Origin: Nilaparvata lugens | Taxonomy: Eukaryota > Arthropoda > Insecta > Hemiptera > Delphacidae | Reading direction: 5' to 3' | Assembly (NCBI RefSeq): GCF_014356525.2 | Contig: NC_052504.1 | Coordinates: forward strand, 57,787,137-57,851,136 | DNA length: 64,000 nt | Shown here: positions 20,838-34,205 of the stretch, piece by piece | How positions within the stretch are numbered: the first letter of the stretch is position 1 | How the letters are laid out: each line of letters opens with the position of its first letter | Notes under the pieces: generated by a model | Seen by the model: only the letters and a program-made list of their open reading frames with translations | Told to the model about the DNA's origin: nothing | The model's database searches: none | Made by a program: the position numbers and the translations under genes

Positions 20838-21470
20838 TTATAACTTTTCTGTTTTCAAATATTTGGACTGAAAATTGGACCTGAATTCAAGTGTATGGAA
20901 CATAACCTTCTTTATCAACTTTGGATATAGACCATAATACCCAAGAATCTTCAACAAAGTTAGTCTGTGAATGCAATCATATGCCTTCTTGAAATCAATA
21001 AATGTTATAAACAGCTGTTTATTATTAATTTTGAAGCTCTCAATAATCAACGTCAATGCCATAATCTAATCCGCACAACTTTTGTAAGGCCTGAATCATT
21101 CCTGGTATTACCCCTAGTTGAGATTCCAATACACCTTTTCATCTACCGTATTCAAGATTATTCTGGAAAGAATTTAATTACGTACAGTCCAACAGAGTAA
21201 TTCCTCTGTAATTATTAGGATCTCTCCTTCTCTTTTTTTTGAAGAGTGGATGAATGATACTAGTTTTCCAGTGCTCTGGAACCATTTCTTCATTCCATAT
21301 GCTTACAAACTATTTATGCAACTCTGGTAAGGTATTTTGGCGGCAATTCTTCCATAATTCCGCAAAAACCTGGTCCTCTCCACATGCTTTATAACTCTTC
21401 ATCTCCTTGACTGCTTGCATTGCTTCATCAATAGATGCTCTGCCTGCTCTGGTTTCGGCAAAAACACCTG
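20838..21470 (-). pseudogene. RTE-like reverse transcriptase fragment
   Basis: On the minus strand, pieces in several frames read GEDQVFAELWK, then HWKTSIIHPLFKKK with NNYRGITLL (21190-21440), and FIDFKKAYDCIHRLTLLKIL (20838-21062). These are fingers and palm motifs A-B of RTE/R4-like LINE RTs. The FADD box, endonuclease and tail are absent. It abuts the hAT-like element near 21475, which may have truncated it. Confidence 0.75.
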
Positions 21471-22079
21471 TCTACAGGGTGTCCACGGGGCGGGAAAACC
21501 GGGAATTGTACGTGAATTTCATTTGGGCGAGAAATATACGGGAATTTTGTCGTGATACGGGAATTTTTTGACACTTCCGCCAACTAGCTACTTTGCTAAC
21601 TTTTTATTAATCAAGGACAGAGTTGAAATTTAGCCGGTGGATGGGTTGTTTAGTGATAATGTAGTTGAACGAGTGTTAGCAAGTTCTTATTTTAACTAAT
21701 TAAAGGCCAATGTCGTTGTCAGCCTGTATGTTTGTTTGACAGTAAGTTTTGAAAGATTTGATGAATCAGCTTCAAATTTTGAACTCATATTCTTTGATCT
21801 ATTTACCGCTCAAATTTCTTGGAAAACAAAATTTACAAACTCCTTCGTTCTTTTCAGGATATAACAAATAACATTTGAATTTATTGCATGCAATAACTAC
21901 AGTTTTTCAATTTATTCATTCAAAACATTAGCTGAGGCTATTTGGGAGCTATCACACGACAGTCCTTCATGCGCTGACTCATGATTTCAGCTGATTTATA
22001 TACAACAACATAATTTATAACTTTTACATCAATTAATTGATATAGGTTGAGAAATCAATGTGCGGCTTTCGCCATTCAT

Positions 22080-22640
22080 TTTCTCTTGGAACTCAGAAAT
22101 AATACAACACATTCAACACAATAAATTAAGAGTAGTCAAACAACTTTATACTGTGTTTTTTAAAGTTGCATAGAAGCTGCATAACTTTGCAAATACACAG
22201 GAATAATGAAAAACATGTTAAACAATAAATAATCTGATTAATAAAGGATAATGGTCTATTATATTTTTAAAAGTTTTAATGCATAGAAGTTATGTAACTT
22301 AGCAAAATGCATGAATATATTATAATAAATATATAACACACTATATTAAACTAGAATAATTTTTGAAATAATACAGAACATTTAACACAATAAATAAATA
22401 TTAAGAGTGGTCAAACAAATTTATACTGTTTTTTATAGTTGCATAATGTTGCTAATACACAGGAGTAATAATACAAAGCATTTAAAACAATCATTAAACT
22501 AGAATAGTCGATTGTATATAATACTAATTATTATTTTCAAAAGTTTTAAATTTAATGCATAGAAGTTATGTAACTTAGCAAATACACAAGAATATATTAT
22601 AATACACTATATAAAACTAGAATAATTTTTGGATGAAGTC
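22080..22640. repeat. Two imperfect tandem copies of about 275 bp
   Basis: The word acacaataaattaagagt near 22118 recurs near 22390 as a slightly altered copy. The segment atgcatagaagttatgtaac occurs near 22280 and 22555, and actagaataatttttg near 22350 and 22615. The spacing of about 275 bases is constant, so a unit was duplicated in tandem and diverged. Confidence 0.65.
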
Positions 22641-23190
22641 TTTGAAATTGCAGATCTTGGAAATCAAATAGCATTGAACGTACACATTTTAAACATTATA
22701 TATGATATTATATTTAATAGTTTTTGGAAATAAATCAACTCTTTATAAATAATTATAAAAAACACAATTTTTAAACTATGAAATACTTTGCCGCATAGCA
22801 CATTTGAAATTCTAGTTCACTTGAACTACAAAACATTAAAAACCGCATAGACAATTTATACAAATAATAATTATTGATCTAGAAGATCCAAAGAAATTTA
22901 TATAAATAATAAATACAAATAAATTCGTAGAAAAAATCTTATATTTGAGTAGGAAATCTTTGTGTTCTTCTAGTATGGCATCTTTCAAAATCACAATACA
23001 GAGGAACTACATACATACTCAAATAAATGTAAATAACAAGAAATATAAAACCCGCTCAATTAGCTACAATTGAGAGATTGTACAATTAGAGATTGTTCTT
23101 TTTCATCAATAGCTTCTACTTTTTCGTCAATAGCTTCTACTTTTCGTTGAGTATCTTCCATCAATCTTCGCTTTTCTTGTAGAAGTTCTT

Positions 23191-25010
23191 CTATAATATT
23201 GCTGTCGATCGTTTCCCGTCTTTCTCCAACTTTGTTTCATCCTCTAGCTCCTTTTTCTGCTTTGTAAGAAACTCCATATATGAAGCTCTTGCATTTCGAG
23301 CAGCATAATACATCATACTCTTTATAATTTTGATTTTCTCAATACCTCCAAGGAGCCTCACAGATTCTATCACAGAACGCTGCGAAATCAATGACAATTC
23401 TGTCTGATTTGGTACCAGGCACTCTTTATTAATAGAGAACCCTCTCTCTACACTGGAATTCCCATGCGAGAGCGTTAAAACTATTTTAATTACATCTCTA
23501 AGCTCTTTTGGATCATGCTCCATACTGTTTGATATCTTTATCCAAAAGTTATCTAGCCTTTTTTCACTTCTTTCATATCTCTGCAACATATCTTTTGTAC
23601 TATCTCTGGCATGAAGATTTGAAAACTGAAGAAGAGCTCGGTCTGCTGCAGTACCGTTAACTATTCTTGACCTGACCAGAATATCCAGCAGGCCATTGAT
23701 ACTACTCTCACTTTCTCTAGCTTTTTCTGGCACGTTAAACATTTTGCTAATTTTAGGTTTAATGGAGATTTTTCCATTGAATAGTTAATAAATATTCTTA
23801 GACATTCTTTGCATTCTTTTCGAAAGTGCAACATTTCTATATTTGAGATATTTTTGCAATTTCTGAGAGCACTTTTAGTGCCAAATCCATGAATTATATC
23901 TCTCGCTGATCTTAAATTCTCTTCTTTGGTTACATCTATTTTGGTTACTTCAGTGACATTAAAAATTTATTTTTCCTACAGTTACGTTGAAAAGTGGCCA
24001 TTGCTGCACTGATTACAGAACGCAAAGAATCACTTTTCCGCTCTAGTGCGGGAAAAATTTTTCTGCACTCCAGATTTGCAACATGGCAACGCAAAATACT
24101 TAGTAGGTTATATGGAGCAACAGTGCAGCAAAATCAAAATGAAGTTGGTAACAGTGACTGGGCTGCTATAGTGAGCAGAGGTGCAACGAAGCACAACGCG
24201 CAAATTATTACATTATATATTATAACCAAGGACAGCGAGGACTTTAGGATTTTAGGATTAAGGTTTTTATCAATAATAAAATTACACAGAAAAACATTTG
24301 ATGGATTTCAGGCAATTTTACCCATAATTACCCACTTTTCATATTCAATGGTAACTGTAGGAAAAACTTAATGTGAAATACGTGCGCAAAGTTCCTCTGC
24401 TGCACTAAAGAAACCATTCCGCCCTCGCCTACGGCTCGGGCGTAAACGTTTCTTTCGGTGCAGCAAACTGTCACTTTGCGCACTAGTTGCTCAAATAACT
24501 ATTTTGCATAACACTGCTCAGAACTGAACAAATAACTGTGTGCAGAAACGGTGTCCATTGGGCTGTCAGTTTGGAACTCCCTCAGAAAAAGAGTGGTCTT
24601 CTCTGCAAAAGCTTGGAATAATGCTAATTCGGCCCTCAGCAGTTTATTTTTTAAAGCCTTGTCAATGAATGTGAAGCTGTTGCACTGTGGCTCCTTTATT
24701 GTTCCTTTGACAGTGCTAACATATTTTTCTATATGTGATAAAATCAGTGATGCTCTTTAGGCAAGTTGAGCATTTTCAAGCCATCGAGTGGCACAAAACT
24801 TCAGAGGAGAAAATGTTGATCCTGTAATAATCTTGAACTCCCCTCTCCTTGATGGGATATCTTTGAATACATTGTATAAGACTCGCAAGAACTCAACAAC
24901 CTTCCATTCTGTTTATTTGATGGCGTTTTGAAGCATCATTTAGCAGAATTTTTATGGCATCTCTTTCTCGCTTTGCTCTGTTGTCAGATCGTCTTTTAAC
25001 AATCTAGAAT
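23191..25010 (-). pseudogene. hAT-like transposase or domesticated relative, broken
   Basis: The open part (23191-23742, 183 codons) contains LTLSHGNSSVERGFSINKEC, like the conserved 'N..vER.FS' dimerisation block at the C-terminus of hAT transposases, followed by a charged helical tail. Upstream, beyond a 550-base repeat insertion, the minus strand at about 24540-24690 reads KALKNKLLRAELALFQAFAE in frame with further protein-like pieces to about 25010. Stops and frameshifts separate them. No catalytic DDE residues could be assigned. Confidence 0.5.
23970..24515. mobile_element. Foldback-like repeat inserted in the hAT-like pseudogene
   Basis: A 16-base inverted pair (tttttcctacagttac at 23970-23985, gtaactgtaggaaaaa at 24351-24366) bounds a 400-base segment. 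A further block (24370-24515), inverted relative to 2626-2760, follows with its own internal inverted words (gtgcgcaaag / ctttgcgcac). The frame at 23994-24371 is a by-product of this repeat. Confidence 0.55.
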
Positions 25011-25222
25011 TGATAATTAATTAAAATATTTCATCTTAATTATGAAAATTCATTATGAAATCATTGGAAAATACAATTACTTGCTTAATAAAATATAATT
25101 GGTTATTTTAAACGAGAAAAACATTATTAATATTACATTAATAAACGTGTATCAGCTACCGTTTATAGAAGGCATTGATAAGACCGAAGATCGGCAACCG
25201 GATTGTTCTCCTATCTTTCTCC

Positions 25223-25251
25223 TCTGCCATTTTAACGTGGACCTCACTATA
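25223..25251 (-). mobile_element. Solitary terminus of the TAGTGAGGTCCACG MITE family
   Basis: Reads tctgccattttaacgtggac then ctcactata, the reverse complement of the terminus at 3611 and 60172. The inner flank (ctcctatctttctc) matches the inner flank of the 60535 end. No partner end is seen nearby. Confidence 0.7.
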
Positions 25252-26550
25252 GGCTGGATTTACAGAAGCAGATTATGACTGGTACACAATCTGTAGTGTG
25301 ATTATGTCAAAGTCAATATTCATACTGGTGTTGTTGGTATTCTATACTTTCAGTTTTTCGACTACCATGGTAGAGAAGAGAAAATGGTGGATTCAACAAA
25401 ATTAATATAATAAATTATAAGTTATCAGTATTTCTATAAAAGTAATTAAATAAGATTAAATAGGTAGTTTAATAACATTAATATTGATTAATTGGCAATT
25501 CACCAAATTATTACATTACGTAATTTTATAATTATGTAACTTTTATACTACAACTTTCATAACTTTCGATTTTGATGAATATAAATTGGCCCCATAAGGT
25601 TCTTTATTAAATTTTTCAATGCTTTGGATGCCGGTCGACTGCAATGGAACATCGAATAGAGACGAAATGTGGGACAAAAGTAGCCTCCTCAATTAACATA
25701 AGAGTAGGCCTATTGTAACTGTTGTTTTTTAGTCAGCGGTAGCAGCTCATATTTCATCAAATATAGTATCTGTACTCGTAATTATAATTTCATATTATTA
25801 TTATTATTATATTATTATTATTATGCTATTCTATAATATATTCTTTAATTGATTATGTGGATTTGTTACTACATTTAACGTTAACTTACATGATGCCTCC
25901 TACCCTAACCTCTACGCTTGCATGCTACTCGACTATGCTCAATTCGATCATCAACAAGTTTTGATGTTGTTCAAATTGTTAAAATTCATTTATTGCATGA
26001 AATAAATACACAATTGAATATACTCCACAGTTAGTACAATTTTAAATGAATCAACATGTACACTTGTAGGTTGTAATCTACCGCACATGATCAGAATAAG
26101 TATTGTACAATAAAGACATAATAATCCTCATGATACTAAAGTGAAAAGAAAAGAAAAATTAACATGCATCTCGTCCACGAAGGCTTAAGCATGTGTGTGG
26201 AGAGGAGTCTGTTCTTTATTTAGGATAAAAAATTTTGTGGTTTGAGAAGGATAAAGTAATTCTTGAATACTGAATCCTTGAATAGTTAATTCTTGAATGA
26301 TAATGAGTTTAATCATTATAGAAAAATTACTGAGAGGATGATATACCTCGAGAGCATTGATGCAACCCAATGGAGAACCTGTTACTGGAAAAGTATAAGT
26401 TATAAAGTATACATGAAGCGTTAAAGAAGAAAGAAGAAATAAAGAAGAACTAAATGGACAGATGAAAACTGTAATATAATTTTACAACTACAACTTTTTA
26501 ATAACAAAGTTTGATGATGTTTGTTCCGGCTCACTATATATCACATGGCT
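25252..26550. other. No gene seen
   Basis: AT-rich sequence with an (ATT)n microsatellite at about 25792-25824. Short frames only and no recognisable protein. Confidence 0.5.
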
Positions 26551-26559
26551 AAGACATTG

Positions 26560-29508
26560 TTATAGTAAAGGTACATTCACACTACGTGCAGATTACGGGA
26601 TCGTAAGTTGATAATAAGTTATAGGTAATTTGAATGAATTATGGCTTCTATGTTTTCCCTACCAATCTCCCTCAACCATATTTTGATGTGTTTTTTATAC
26701 GCATAAGGTGAACAGTTATGGGCATTACGAAGAGTGGAAGGAATATTTCTGTATAAAATTTGTGCAATATAGTGACTTTTGTTGCTGAATGAGTTTTAAT
26801 AAGTCTCGGAATTTCAATGCCAATGGAATTTGCTAAGCGTGTTGCGTGATTGTGATTTATTTTTTTAAACATATCACTGTTTACACGAATGAAAAGGAGT
26901 AAGCTTCTGACATACAGTTGTCGAATGTCGAGTACATTAAACTCATCATATATTTCATTAGTCGGGGTGCGAATGGGTTTACTAAGGGCTGTTTTTATTA
27001 TGCGTTTTTGAGTGATGACTAAAGGATTCAGAATTGATTATACGCTCCTCCATAGGCTAAAATTCCGGCAGTTATAACAGATTGAACATAAGCAAAATAT
27101 ACATTTCTTAAATCATCTTTCGATAGAAATTGATGTAAATTTAAGAAAATGTAGATAGATCTGCGTATTTTGTTTTTCAATTGGGTTATGTGTTCTGACC
27201 ACTTTAATTTATCATCAACTATAACGCCTAAATATTTATAAGAGCTAACTCTCTCAATGGACTCGCAATGGCATTGGATATTATTAGGACTTGAGCAAGA
27301 ATGGAAAGCTATTGAATCAATAGGAGGCTCCTGACTTTTACGCAGTGAGACTTCAATAAATTTGGATTTTCCTATATTGAGTGTCAAGATGTTCTGATCG
27401 AACCACGCCTTCAGCATGTGGAGGTCACGGGATGCTTTTTCATACATTTCCTCTTTATTTCTGCCTGTAACATGCAGCGCTGTATCATCAGCAAATAAAA
27501 ATAGATTGCCAGTGAGAGGTAGTTTCGTCAAATTATGAATATAGATTAGTGATAATAATGGTCCCAATGTGCTTCCTTGTACCACACCGTAATCAATAGG
27601 ATTTAGGCTACCCTCAACTCCCATTATTTGAACTGCCTGTTTTCTATCAGTTAGGTAGCTTTCAAACCAACTGTGCGACTCATTTCGGACTCCTATAAGC
27701 TCTAGTTTTTTCATTACATTTGATCGATCAACTGTATCGAATGCTTTAGCCAAGTCCAGAAATATTATACAGTTATTTAAATTATTATTGAGTCAACTAT
27801 TGACTTATTTGGTTAAATTATACAGTGCATCTGATGTGTTTTTGTTATTCCTGAACCCGAATTGTCTGTCTGTTAAAATCCCATTTGCCTCAATATAATT
27901 GCTAAATTGGAACTTTATAATTTATTCTGAAATTTTTGAAAATATGCTTAAAAGGGAAATGGGTCTGTAGTTACTTTTTTGAGATTTATCGCCATTTTTG
28001 TAAAGAGGAAAGACTCTAGCTATTTTAAAACAGTCTGGGAAGATACCTTGTTTAATGCTCAAATTGTAAATATGTTTAAGTGGAGTTAGGAAAATATTAA
28101 TATTTATTTGGAAAAACCTGGTTGGAATGTTGTCTATCCGGGTGCAGACATGCCTCTCAGTTTTGAAGTGAATGCGATATCATCTTCACTTATCGGTAAA
28201 AAGCGGAAATTTGTGTCGAGCCTGTAGTCCTCATCATTCAAAGCTGGAGCATTATTAGAGTTCACTGCCTTTGCCAAATTTTCTCCCACATGTGAAAAAT
28301 AGTCGTTAAATTCATTAGCAACTGCCTTGATTCTCTCTGTTGAAGAAATTGAGCTGTTATCAACTATTTCAAACTGTTCTAGTGGGAATCCATTTTTATT
28401 TTTACCTCTACCAGATATTTCATTTATAATGGACCAAAACTTTTTTGGATCATTACCACTTTCATTTATTTTATTTTTATAGTATTGATTTTTAGTAGTT
28501 TTCAATAAGTTATTTAATCTGTTTCTTTAGTTTGTGAAGTGAGTCAGTAATTCTCTATTGAAAGGCTGTTAGCTTAAATAATTTGTCTCTCTCCCTAATT
28601 GATCTAACTAGTCCATTCGTTATCCAGGGTTTAATTTTTTTGAATCGAGAGTTCTCTTGAACAACAAGTCTTTTAGATTTTTGTATATTACATTCAATGA
28701 TGGAGTAAAATTTATTTGTTGCAATGTTGACGTTTTGCTCCATGATAACAGAGCTCCATGTTTCCTCTCTGAATGTAGATAATAATGTTTCATTAAGAAT
28801 ATAGTACTTGGGAAGATCAGAACTGCTATTATGTATGGAACTGGAGGTAATTTGAATTAATGCTATGTAGTGATCAGTTATTGAAACTTTAATAATAGCT
28901 GATTTTATTGAATTAATGTCATCATTGTTTATAAATATGTGGTCAATTAGGGTGCTGCTAGTTATTGTTTGTCTAGTCGGTTTATCAATAAAGTTGATAA
29001 AACCATTTTCGTAAAGCATATTCAGGTATGAGTCAGTTTGCAAGTCATTGTTCAGTATGTTTATGTTTATATCCCCTATCAATATATTTGTTATTGAAAT
29101 GGATATTAAGATTATCAATAAAATCAGGAATGTGGGAATCGTGATTACGATAAACAGCAAGGATCGAGTAATGTTTTCTATCATATTGAAAGTTAATTTC
29201 CAAGGCATTGATCCCCCCAATGTTTATGCATCGACCTACTGCAGATAGTGAATATTTGACAAAGACAAGAAATCCATCGTTTCGGTTGCGCTTATCATCA
29301 GTTTGAAAAGTTGAATAGCCATCTAACTGTCTGTTATCGTCTACATTGAGCCAAGTCTCAGTCAAAACGATAATGTCAATTTCACTATCCAATGAGTTGA
29401 GTCCTACCAGTAAGTTGTTAATGTTCTCGTTGTAGCTTCTAATATTCAAATGAATCAGCTTCAAGCCTCTCTCATTTGGGTTGCAGAAATGATTAAAGGA
29501 ATGAAATG
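26560..29508 (-). pseudogene. LINE copy A (Jockey/CR1 group), 3' part and RT; 5' end missing
   Basis: On the minus strand the APE endonuclease is at 29045-29464 (KLIHLNIRSYNENINNLLVG, TETWLNVDD), followed by its C-terminal half and linker (28555-29220, IDHIFINNDD). Next come the RT fingers (28134-28505, ends MSAPG) and, after several stops, RT palm and thumb at 27028-27753 with FADDTAL and YKYLGVIVDD. The C-terminal tail is at 26672-26872. Stops at about 27760-28130 break the RT. The endonuclease start is cut off at 29508, where the sequence changes abruptly. The segment 28378-29508 recurs at 33008-34138. Confidence 0.88.
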
Positions 29509-30328
29509 ACAGTTAAGATTAAATAATCATATTAGAATATTTTGAATATTTTTTTCATTATTTTGAGGTAATTAGAATTTTGTTATTGAATACCGTATTA
29601 TTTGTCAATGCAACTTGAATTTCTATTTCCACTTATTTTTCTATTAATCGAGATGAATTTAATCGAAGTAGATAAACTCTTATCAATTCTTAGAGGTTGT
29701 GATTCTTATCTATTCATAACAGTGATTGCTTGAGATTATCAATCTGTATGATTCTTAATTTATTTGTTGTAGACTATCTAGATTATTTATATTCTGAGCT
29801 CATTTTGGATCAATTTGTTACTAAAGGGTTTTAGTTTGATATTGTTTCAAGTTATTTGTTTTCCAAGTGAATTTAATTAATGTAACTAGTGGTTTATTTT
29901 TACATTGAATTACTCTAAATATTTTAGAAACTATTCTATATTCAGGTCCTAGTCAATTTGAGCCCTTTGGAAAAAAACTTCAATAGGTTTGTAGGTATGG
30001 TCTAGTTTAAATTCTTTCTTTCAATTTTTTAATAATTTCATCCTATTCCAGGTTTGAATCATATACGTATCTTATACGAATATCTTACTGGGTTATAAGG
30101 AGTCTTCCTTATAACCTTCTCTCAAGTCATAATCCAATAGTTTATTCTATACCTAAAAATGTTTTATTCTACTTCCATTTACTTGTTCCTTTATTTAGAT
30201 AAAACTACTTTTTGAGTCATTCAGTCTTGTTAGTGCGGTCGAGACTACGAAAACTTCTTTTTTTTTCTATTTTTTCCAGTGTTTCGTTTTCATTTCTCTT
30301 TTTTTTCATTTAGTAGAAACTTTATACT
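29509..30328 (+). other. Probable 5' untranslated part of the plus-strand LINE
   Basis: AT-rich sequence without coding potential between the breakpoint at 29508 and the first ATG of the plus-strand LINE (30329). A cagtcttgttagtgcggtcg word near 30225 looks like the GC-richer 5' start of a Jockey/CR1-group element, so the true LINE may begin near 30220. The preceding 700 bases are unexplained. Confidence 0.4.
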
Positions 30329-33007
30329 ATGAACAATGATTTTGAATGTAAATATTTAACTTCAATTGAGGACTTTAATGAATATTTTAAGAGTAATGAG
30401 AGTCTTATTTTTTCCATATGAATATTCAAAGCATTAATAGAAATTTTGATGAATTTTTGTTATACTTGAACAATTTAGAAGTGAAACCAGATTTTATTGT
30501 TTTGTCTGAAGCGTGGATCCAGCCTGATGTAAATATAAATATATATGATATTAAGGGTTATGTTACTTTATTCTCATGTAATGATAACAGATGTGGTGGT
30601 ATTGTTGTTTATCACAAGGAGGAATTCACCTGTTGCACAGTAGCTAGACAGATTGATGGGGCAGATTCTCTTATATTGGAATGTGTGTACAATAATGTTT
30701 GCTTCACTCTGATAGGAATTTATAGATGGCATGGAGTTCCGGTTGATCGTTTCTTGACTGATTTTAGTGATATGTTGAGTAGCATTAAGAGTTCGGTTGT
30801 TGTATGTATTGGTGATTTTAATATAAATGTTAATAATTCTGATCGAATTAGCGACAGGTACTTTGAAATAATCTCTTCTAGTGGTCTTGAAAATTTGATT
30901 GATATTGATACACGTGTCATGGAAAATACTTCAACGTGCATTGATCATGTGTTGCTGAGAGGTGTTGGTCCATCTTCTGCGCGCTCTGCTGTTCTTGAGG
31001 TCTCTATAAGTGATCACAGAGCTGTGTGTCTTTCTATGCTGGCAAAAAAGTCTCGGCCAGGGGTGAATTTTGGTTCATTTCATGAAATAAATTGGGATGT
31101 TCTCACAGGATTACTTACAATCCAAGATTGGTCTGTTGTATTCAGTGCTGAAAGTGTTAATCACGCATATAATTGTTTTTGTTATGTTTTGGACTCTGCC
31201 ATTCAATCATCTAAGGTCACTAAGTCCACTCAAATAAATCACAAGCAACGATTATTGAAGCCTTGGATGAACAGTGGACTTTGTGAAGCTATTCGGTCAA
31301 GGGACAAATTATATAAGAAGACAATGAATGAGCCTGAGAACATCAGATTGAAACATAAATTTGTTACTTTGAGGAACAAGATAAAAATGTGGGTAAAGAT
31401 AGCAAAGGAGAGATATTACTATGATCGGTTCCAGACTGTAAGAGGTAATTCCAAAAAACAGTGGAAACTTATCAATGAATTGATTGGAAGAGGAGCCAAG
31501 AAAAGTAAATTCAATTTGGTAACCGAGGATGGTGTTGTAAGTGAAGATTCAGAGGTTGCTAATCTGTTCAATGAATACTTTGTCTCTGCACCTAAGTCTG
31601 CTGTTCCACCCACTTTTCCTCAGCAAGCGTTGAACGACTATAACAATGTTTTCAGAGAGCCACGTTGTGATAGATCACTGTTTTGGTATCCGATTTCTTC
31701 TTTGGAGATTGAAAAAGTCATTGCATCCCTGAAAAACTCTAAGACCCCTGGCATCGATGGATACTCATCAGTCATGGTCAAGAAAATAAGCACAATCATC
31801 AGTCCAGTGTTATGTTTCATATTTAATTTAAGCATTTCTGAGGGTGTTTTTCCATGTAAACTCAAAATTGCGAAAGTAGTTCCAATTCCCAAAAAAGGTA
31901 ACCCAAAATTAATCCAGAATTATAGATCCATTTCTCTTCTCTCTGTTTTCTCAGTTATATTTGAAAAACTGATCAAAAATCGCTTGTTGACTTTCCTAAA
32001 TTCAACTAATTTTTTCTCAAATTGCCAATTTGGTTTTAGAGAGGGCCTAGGAACTGAGTTAGCTTTGAGAAGTTCATTTCAGAGATATGTTTGAACATCA
32101 ATAATAGAGAGGTGAGAAGAGTATCTGGCTTGTTTTTGGACATTCGGAAAGCCTTTGACACGGTTGACCATGCAACACTCATTAGGAATTGGAAGCAGCT
32201 GGTATTCGTGGTTTGCCTCTAACTTGGTTCTATTCATACCTTTCTGAACGGTCTCAGGCAGTTAGCATTGGCTTGAGTTCTAGTCCACTTCTTATGGTGG
32301 ATTGTGGAGTTCCACAAGGCTCTGTATTGGGACCTATCCTGTTCCTGGTGTATATTAATGACCTGTATCATGGCCCTTTCAGTGGAAGGTTCACAGTTTT
32401 TGCTGATGACACTGCCCTTTCTTATGGTGCAACCTCAGATTCGGATCTGTATGATCAGATGTCAAATGACCTTCGCTTGATTTCTGTGTGGTTTGCATAC
32501 AATAAATTGAGCCTGAACCTTGAGAAAACCATCTACCTGAATTTTGGGATTGCATCTTCATTCATGCTTATCCAGCCCTTGAAGTTTCATTTTGTTGGTT
32601 GCAATGAAGTTGATTGTGGCTGTGGAATTATAAATCAAGAGAGAAGTGTAAAGTATCTTGGCATTACCGTTGATGATGATTTATTGTGGAAAAACCAGAT
32701 AGAGTCAATGAAAAAATACTTGCGTTGCCTTCTACATAGGGTTTTCAGTCTTAGAAACTTGTGTCCAACATTTGTTCTGAGAGACCTCTATTTTGCCCTT
32801 GCTCAGTCTCGTCTCTCATATGGATTAGTTTGTTGGGGAAGTACTTACATAACCCATTTGAAGCCTGTATTGTCACTCCAGAGAGCCTTAGTAAGAGCAA
32901 TAGTTGATAATCAAGAAAATCTGGATTTATTCTCTTCTTTTCAGTCTATGAAAATTTTGCCTCTGAGACACTTGTATGTTTTCAAGGTATTATCTCAATT
33001 CTATTGG
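30329..33007 (+). pseudogene. Plus-strand LINE with APE and RT, 3' truncated
   Basis: The ATG at 30329 (MNNDFECKYLTSIEDF) is separated by a T-run frameshift from the main frame (30418-32094). That frame has APE motifs (HMNIQSINRNFDEFL, SEAWIQPD, GDFNINVNN, SDHRAV) and RT motifs (GIDGYSSVMVKK, NYRSISLLSVFSVIFEKL, CQFGFREGLGTELAL). After a further deletion the frame at 32189 continues with GVPQGSVLGPILFLVYINDL, FADDTAL and VKYLGITVDDDL. The element ends abruptly at 33007 within the C-terminal region and has no poly(A) tail. Only two main lesions are seen, so it is younger than its neighbours. Confidence 0.9.
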
Positions 33008-34205
33008 TCTAGTGGGAATCCATTTTTATTTTTACCTCTACCAGATATTTCATTTATAATGGACCAAAACTTTTTTGGATCATTACCACTTTCATTTATT
33101 TTATTTTTATAGTATTGATTTTTAGTAGTTTTCAATAAGTTATTTAATCTGTTTCTTTAGTTTGTGAAGTGAGTCAGTAATTCTCTATTGAAAGGCTGTT
33201 AGCTTAAATAATTTGTCTCTCTCCCTAATTGATCTAACTAGTCCATTCGTTATCCAGGGTTTAATTTTTTTGAATCGAGAGTTCTCTTGAACAACAAGTC
33301 TTTTAGATTTTTGTATATTACATTCAATGATGGAGTAAAATTTATTTGTTGCAATGTTGACGTTTTGCTCCATGATAACAGAGCTCCATGTTTCCTCTCT
33401 GAATGTAGATAATAATGTTTCATTAAGAATATAGTACTTGGGAAGATCAGAACTGCTATTATGTATGGAACTGGAGGTAATTTGAATTAATGCTATGTAG
33501 TGATCAGTTATTGAAACTTTAATAATAGCTGATTTTATTGAATTAATGTCATCATTGTTTATAAATATGTGGTCAATTAGGGTGCTGCTAGTTATTGTTT
33601 GTCTAGTCGGTTTATCAATAAAGTTGATAAAACCATTTTCGTAAAGCATATTCAGGTATGAGTCAGTTTGCAAGTCATTGTTCAGTATGTTTATGTTTAT
33701 ATCCCCTATCAATATATTTGTTATTGAAATGGATATTAAGATTATCAATAAAATCAGGAATGTGGGAATCGTGATTACGATAAACAGCAAGGATCGAGTA
33801 ATGTTTTCTATCATATTGAAAGTTAATTTCCAAGGCATTGATCCCCCCAATGTTTATGCATCGACCTACTGCAGATAGTGAATCTTTGACAAAGACAAGA
33901 AATCCATCGTTTCGGTTGCGCTTATCATCAGTTTGAAAAGTTGAATAGCCATCTAACTGTCTGTTATCGTCTACATTGAGCCAAGTCTCAGTCAAAACGA
34001 TAATGTCAATTTCACTATCCAATGAGTTGAGTCCTACCAGTAAGTTGTCAATGTTCTCGTTGTAGCTTCTAATATTCAAATGAATCAGCTTCAAGCCTCT
34101 CTCATTTGGGTTGCAGAAATGATTAAAGGAATGAAATGTATCAAACTTTTTATATGTAATTAAATTGAAGTTTTCTAATTCTGAATCATGCCTATTCATT
34201 CCGTT
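33008..34205 (-). pseudogene. LINE copy B, 5' part with endonuclease; near-identical to copy A
   Basis: 33008-34138 repeats 28378-29508 without indels. I see two base differences (near 29254/33884 and 29429/34059). Copy B extends further 5', giving an endonuclease start at 34199 (MNRHDSELENFNLITYKKFD). The linker and RT are missing because the sequence joins the plus-strand LINE at 33008. Copies A and B together account for one ancestral element. Confidence 0.9.

Larger units (their letters stand above)
21475..25015 (-). mobile_element. Decayed hAT-like DNA transposon (probable)
   Basis: A noncoding part (21475-23190) joins a decayed transposase-like frame (23191-25010). The left edge has a gggaaaaccgggaattgt motif repeated as cgggaatttt nearby. 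The call rests on the C-terminal dimerisation-like block of the protein. Ends and target duplications were not defined. A separate repeat (about 23970-24515) sits inside it. Confidence 0.45.

Noticed and set aside
23994..24371. 125-codon plus-strand frame
   Set aside because: It falls within a foldback-like repeat inserted in an opposite-strand transposase relic, and its ends coincide with the repeat's inverted words.
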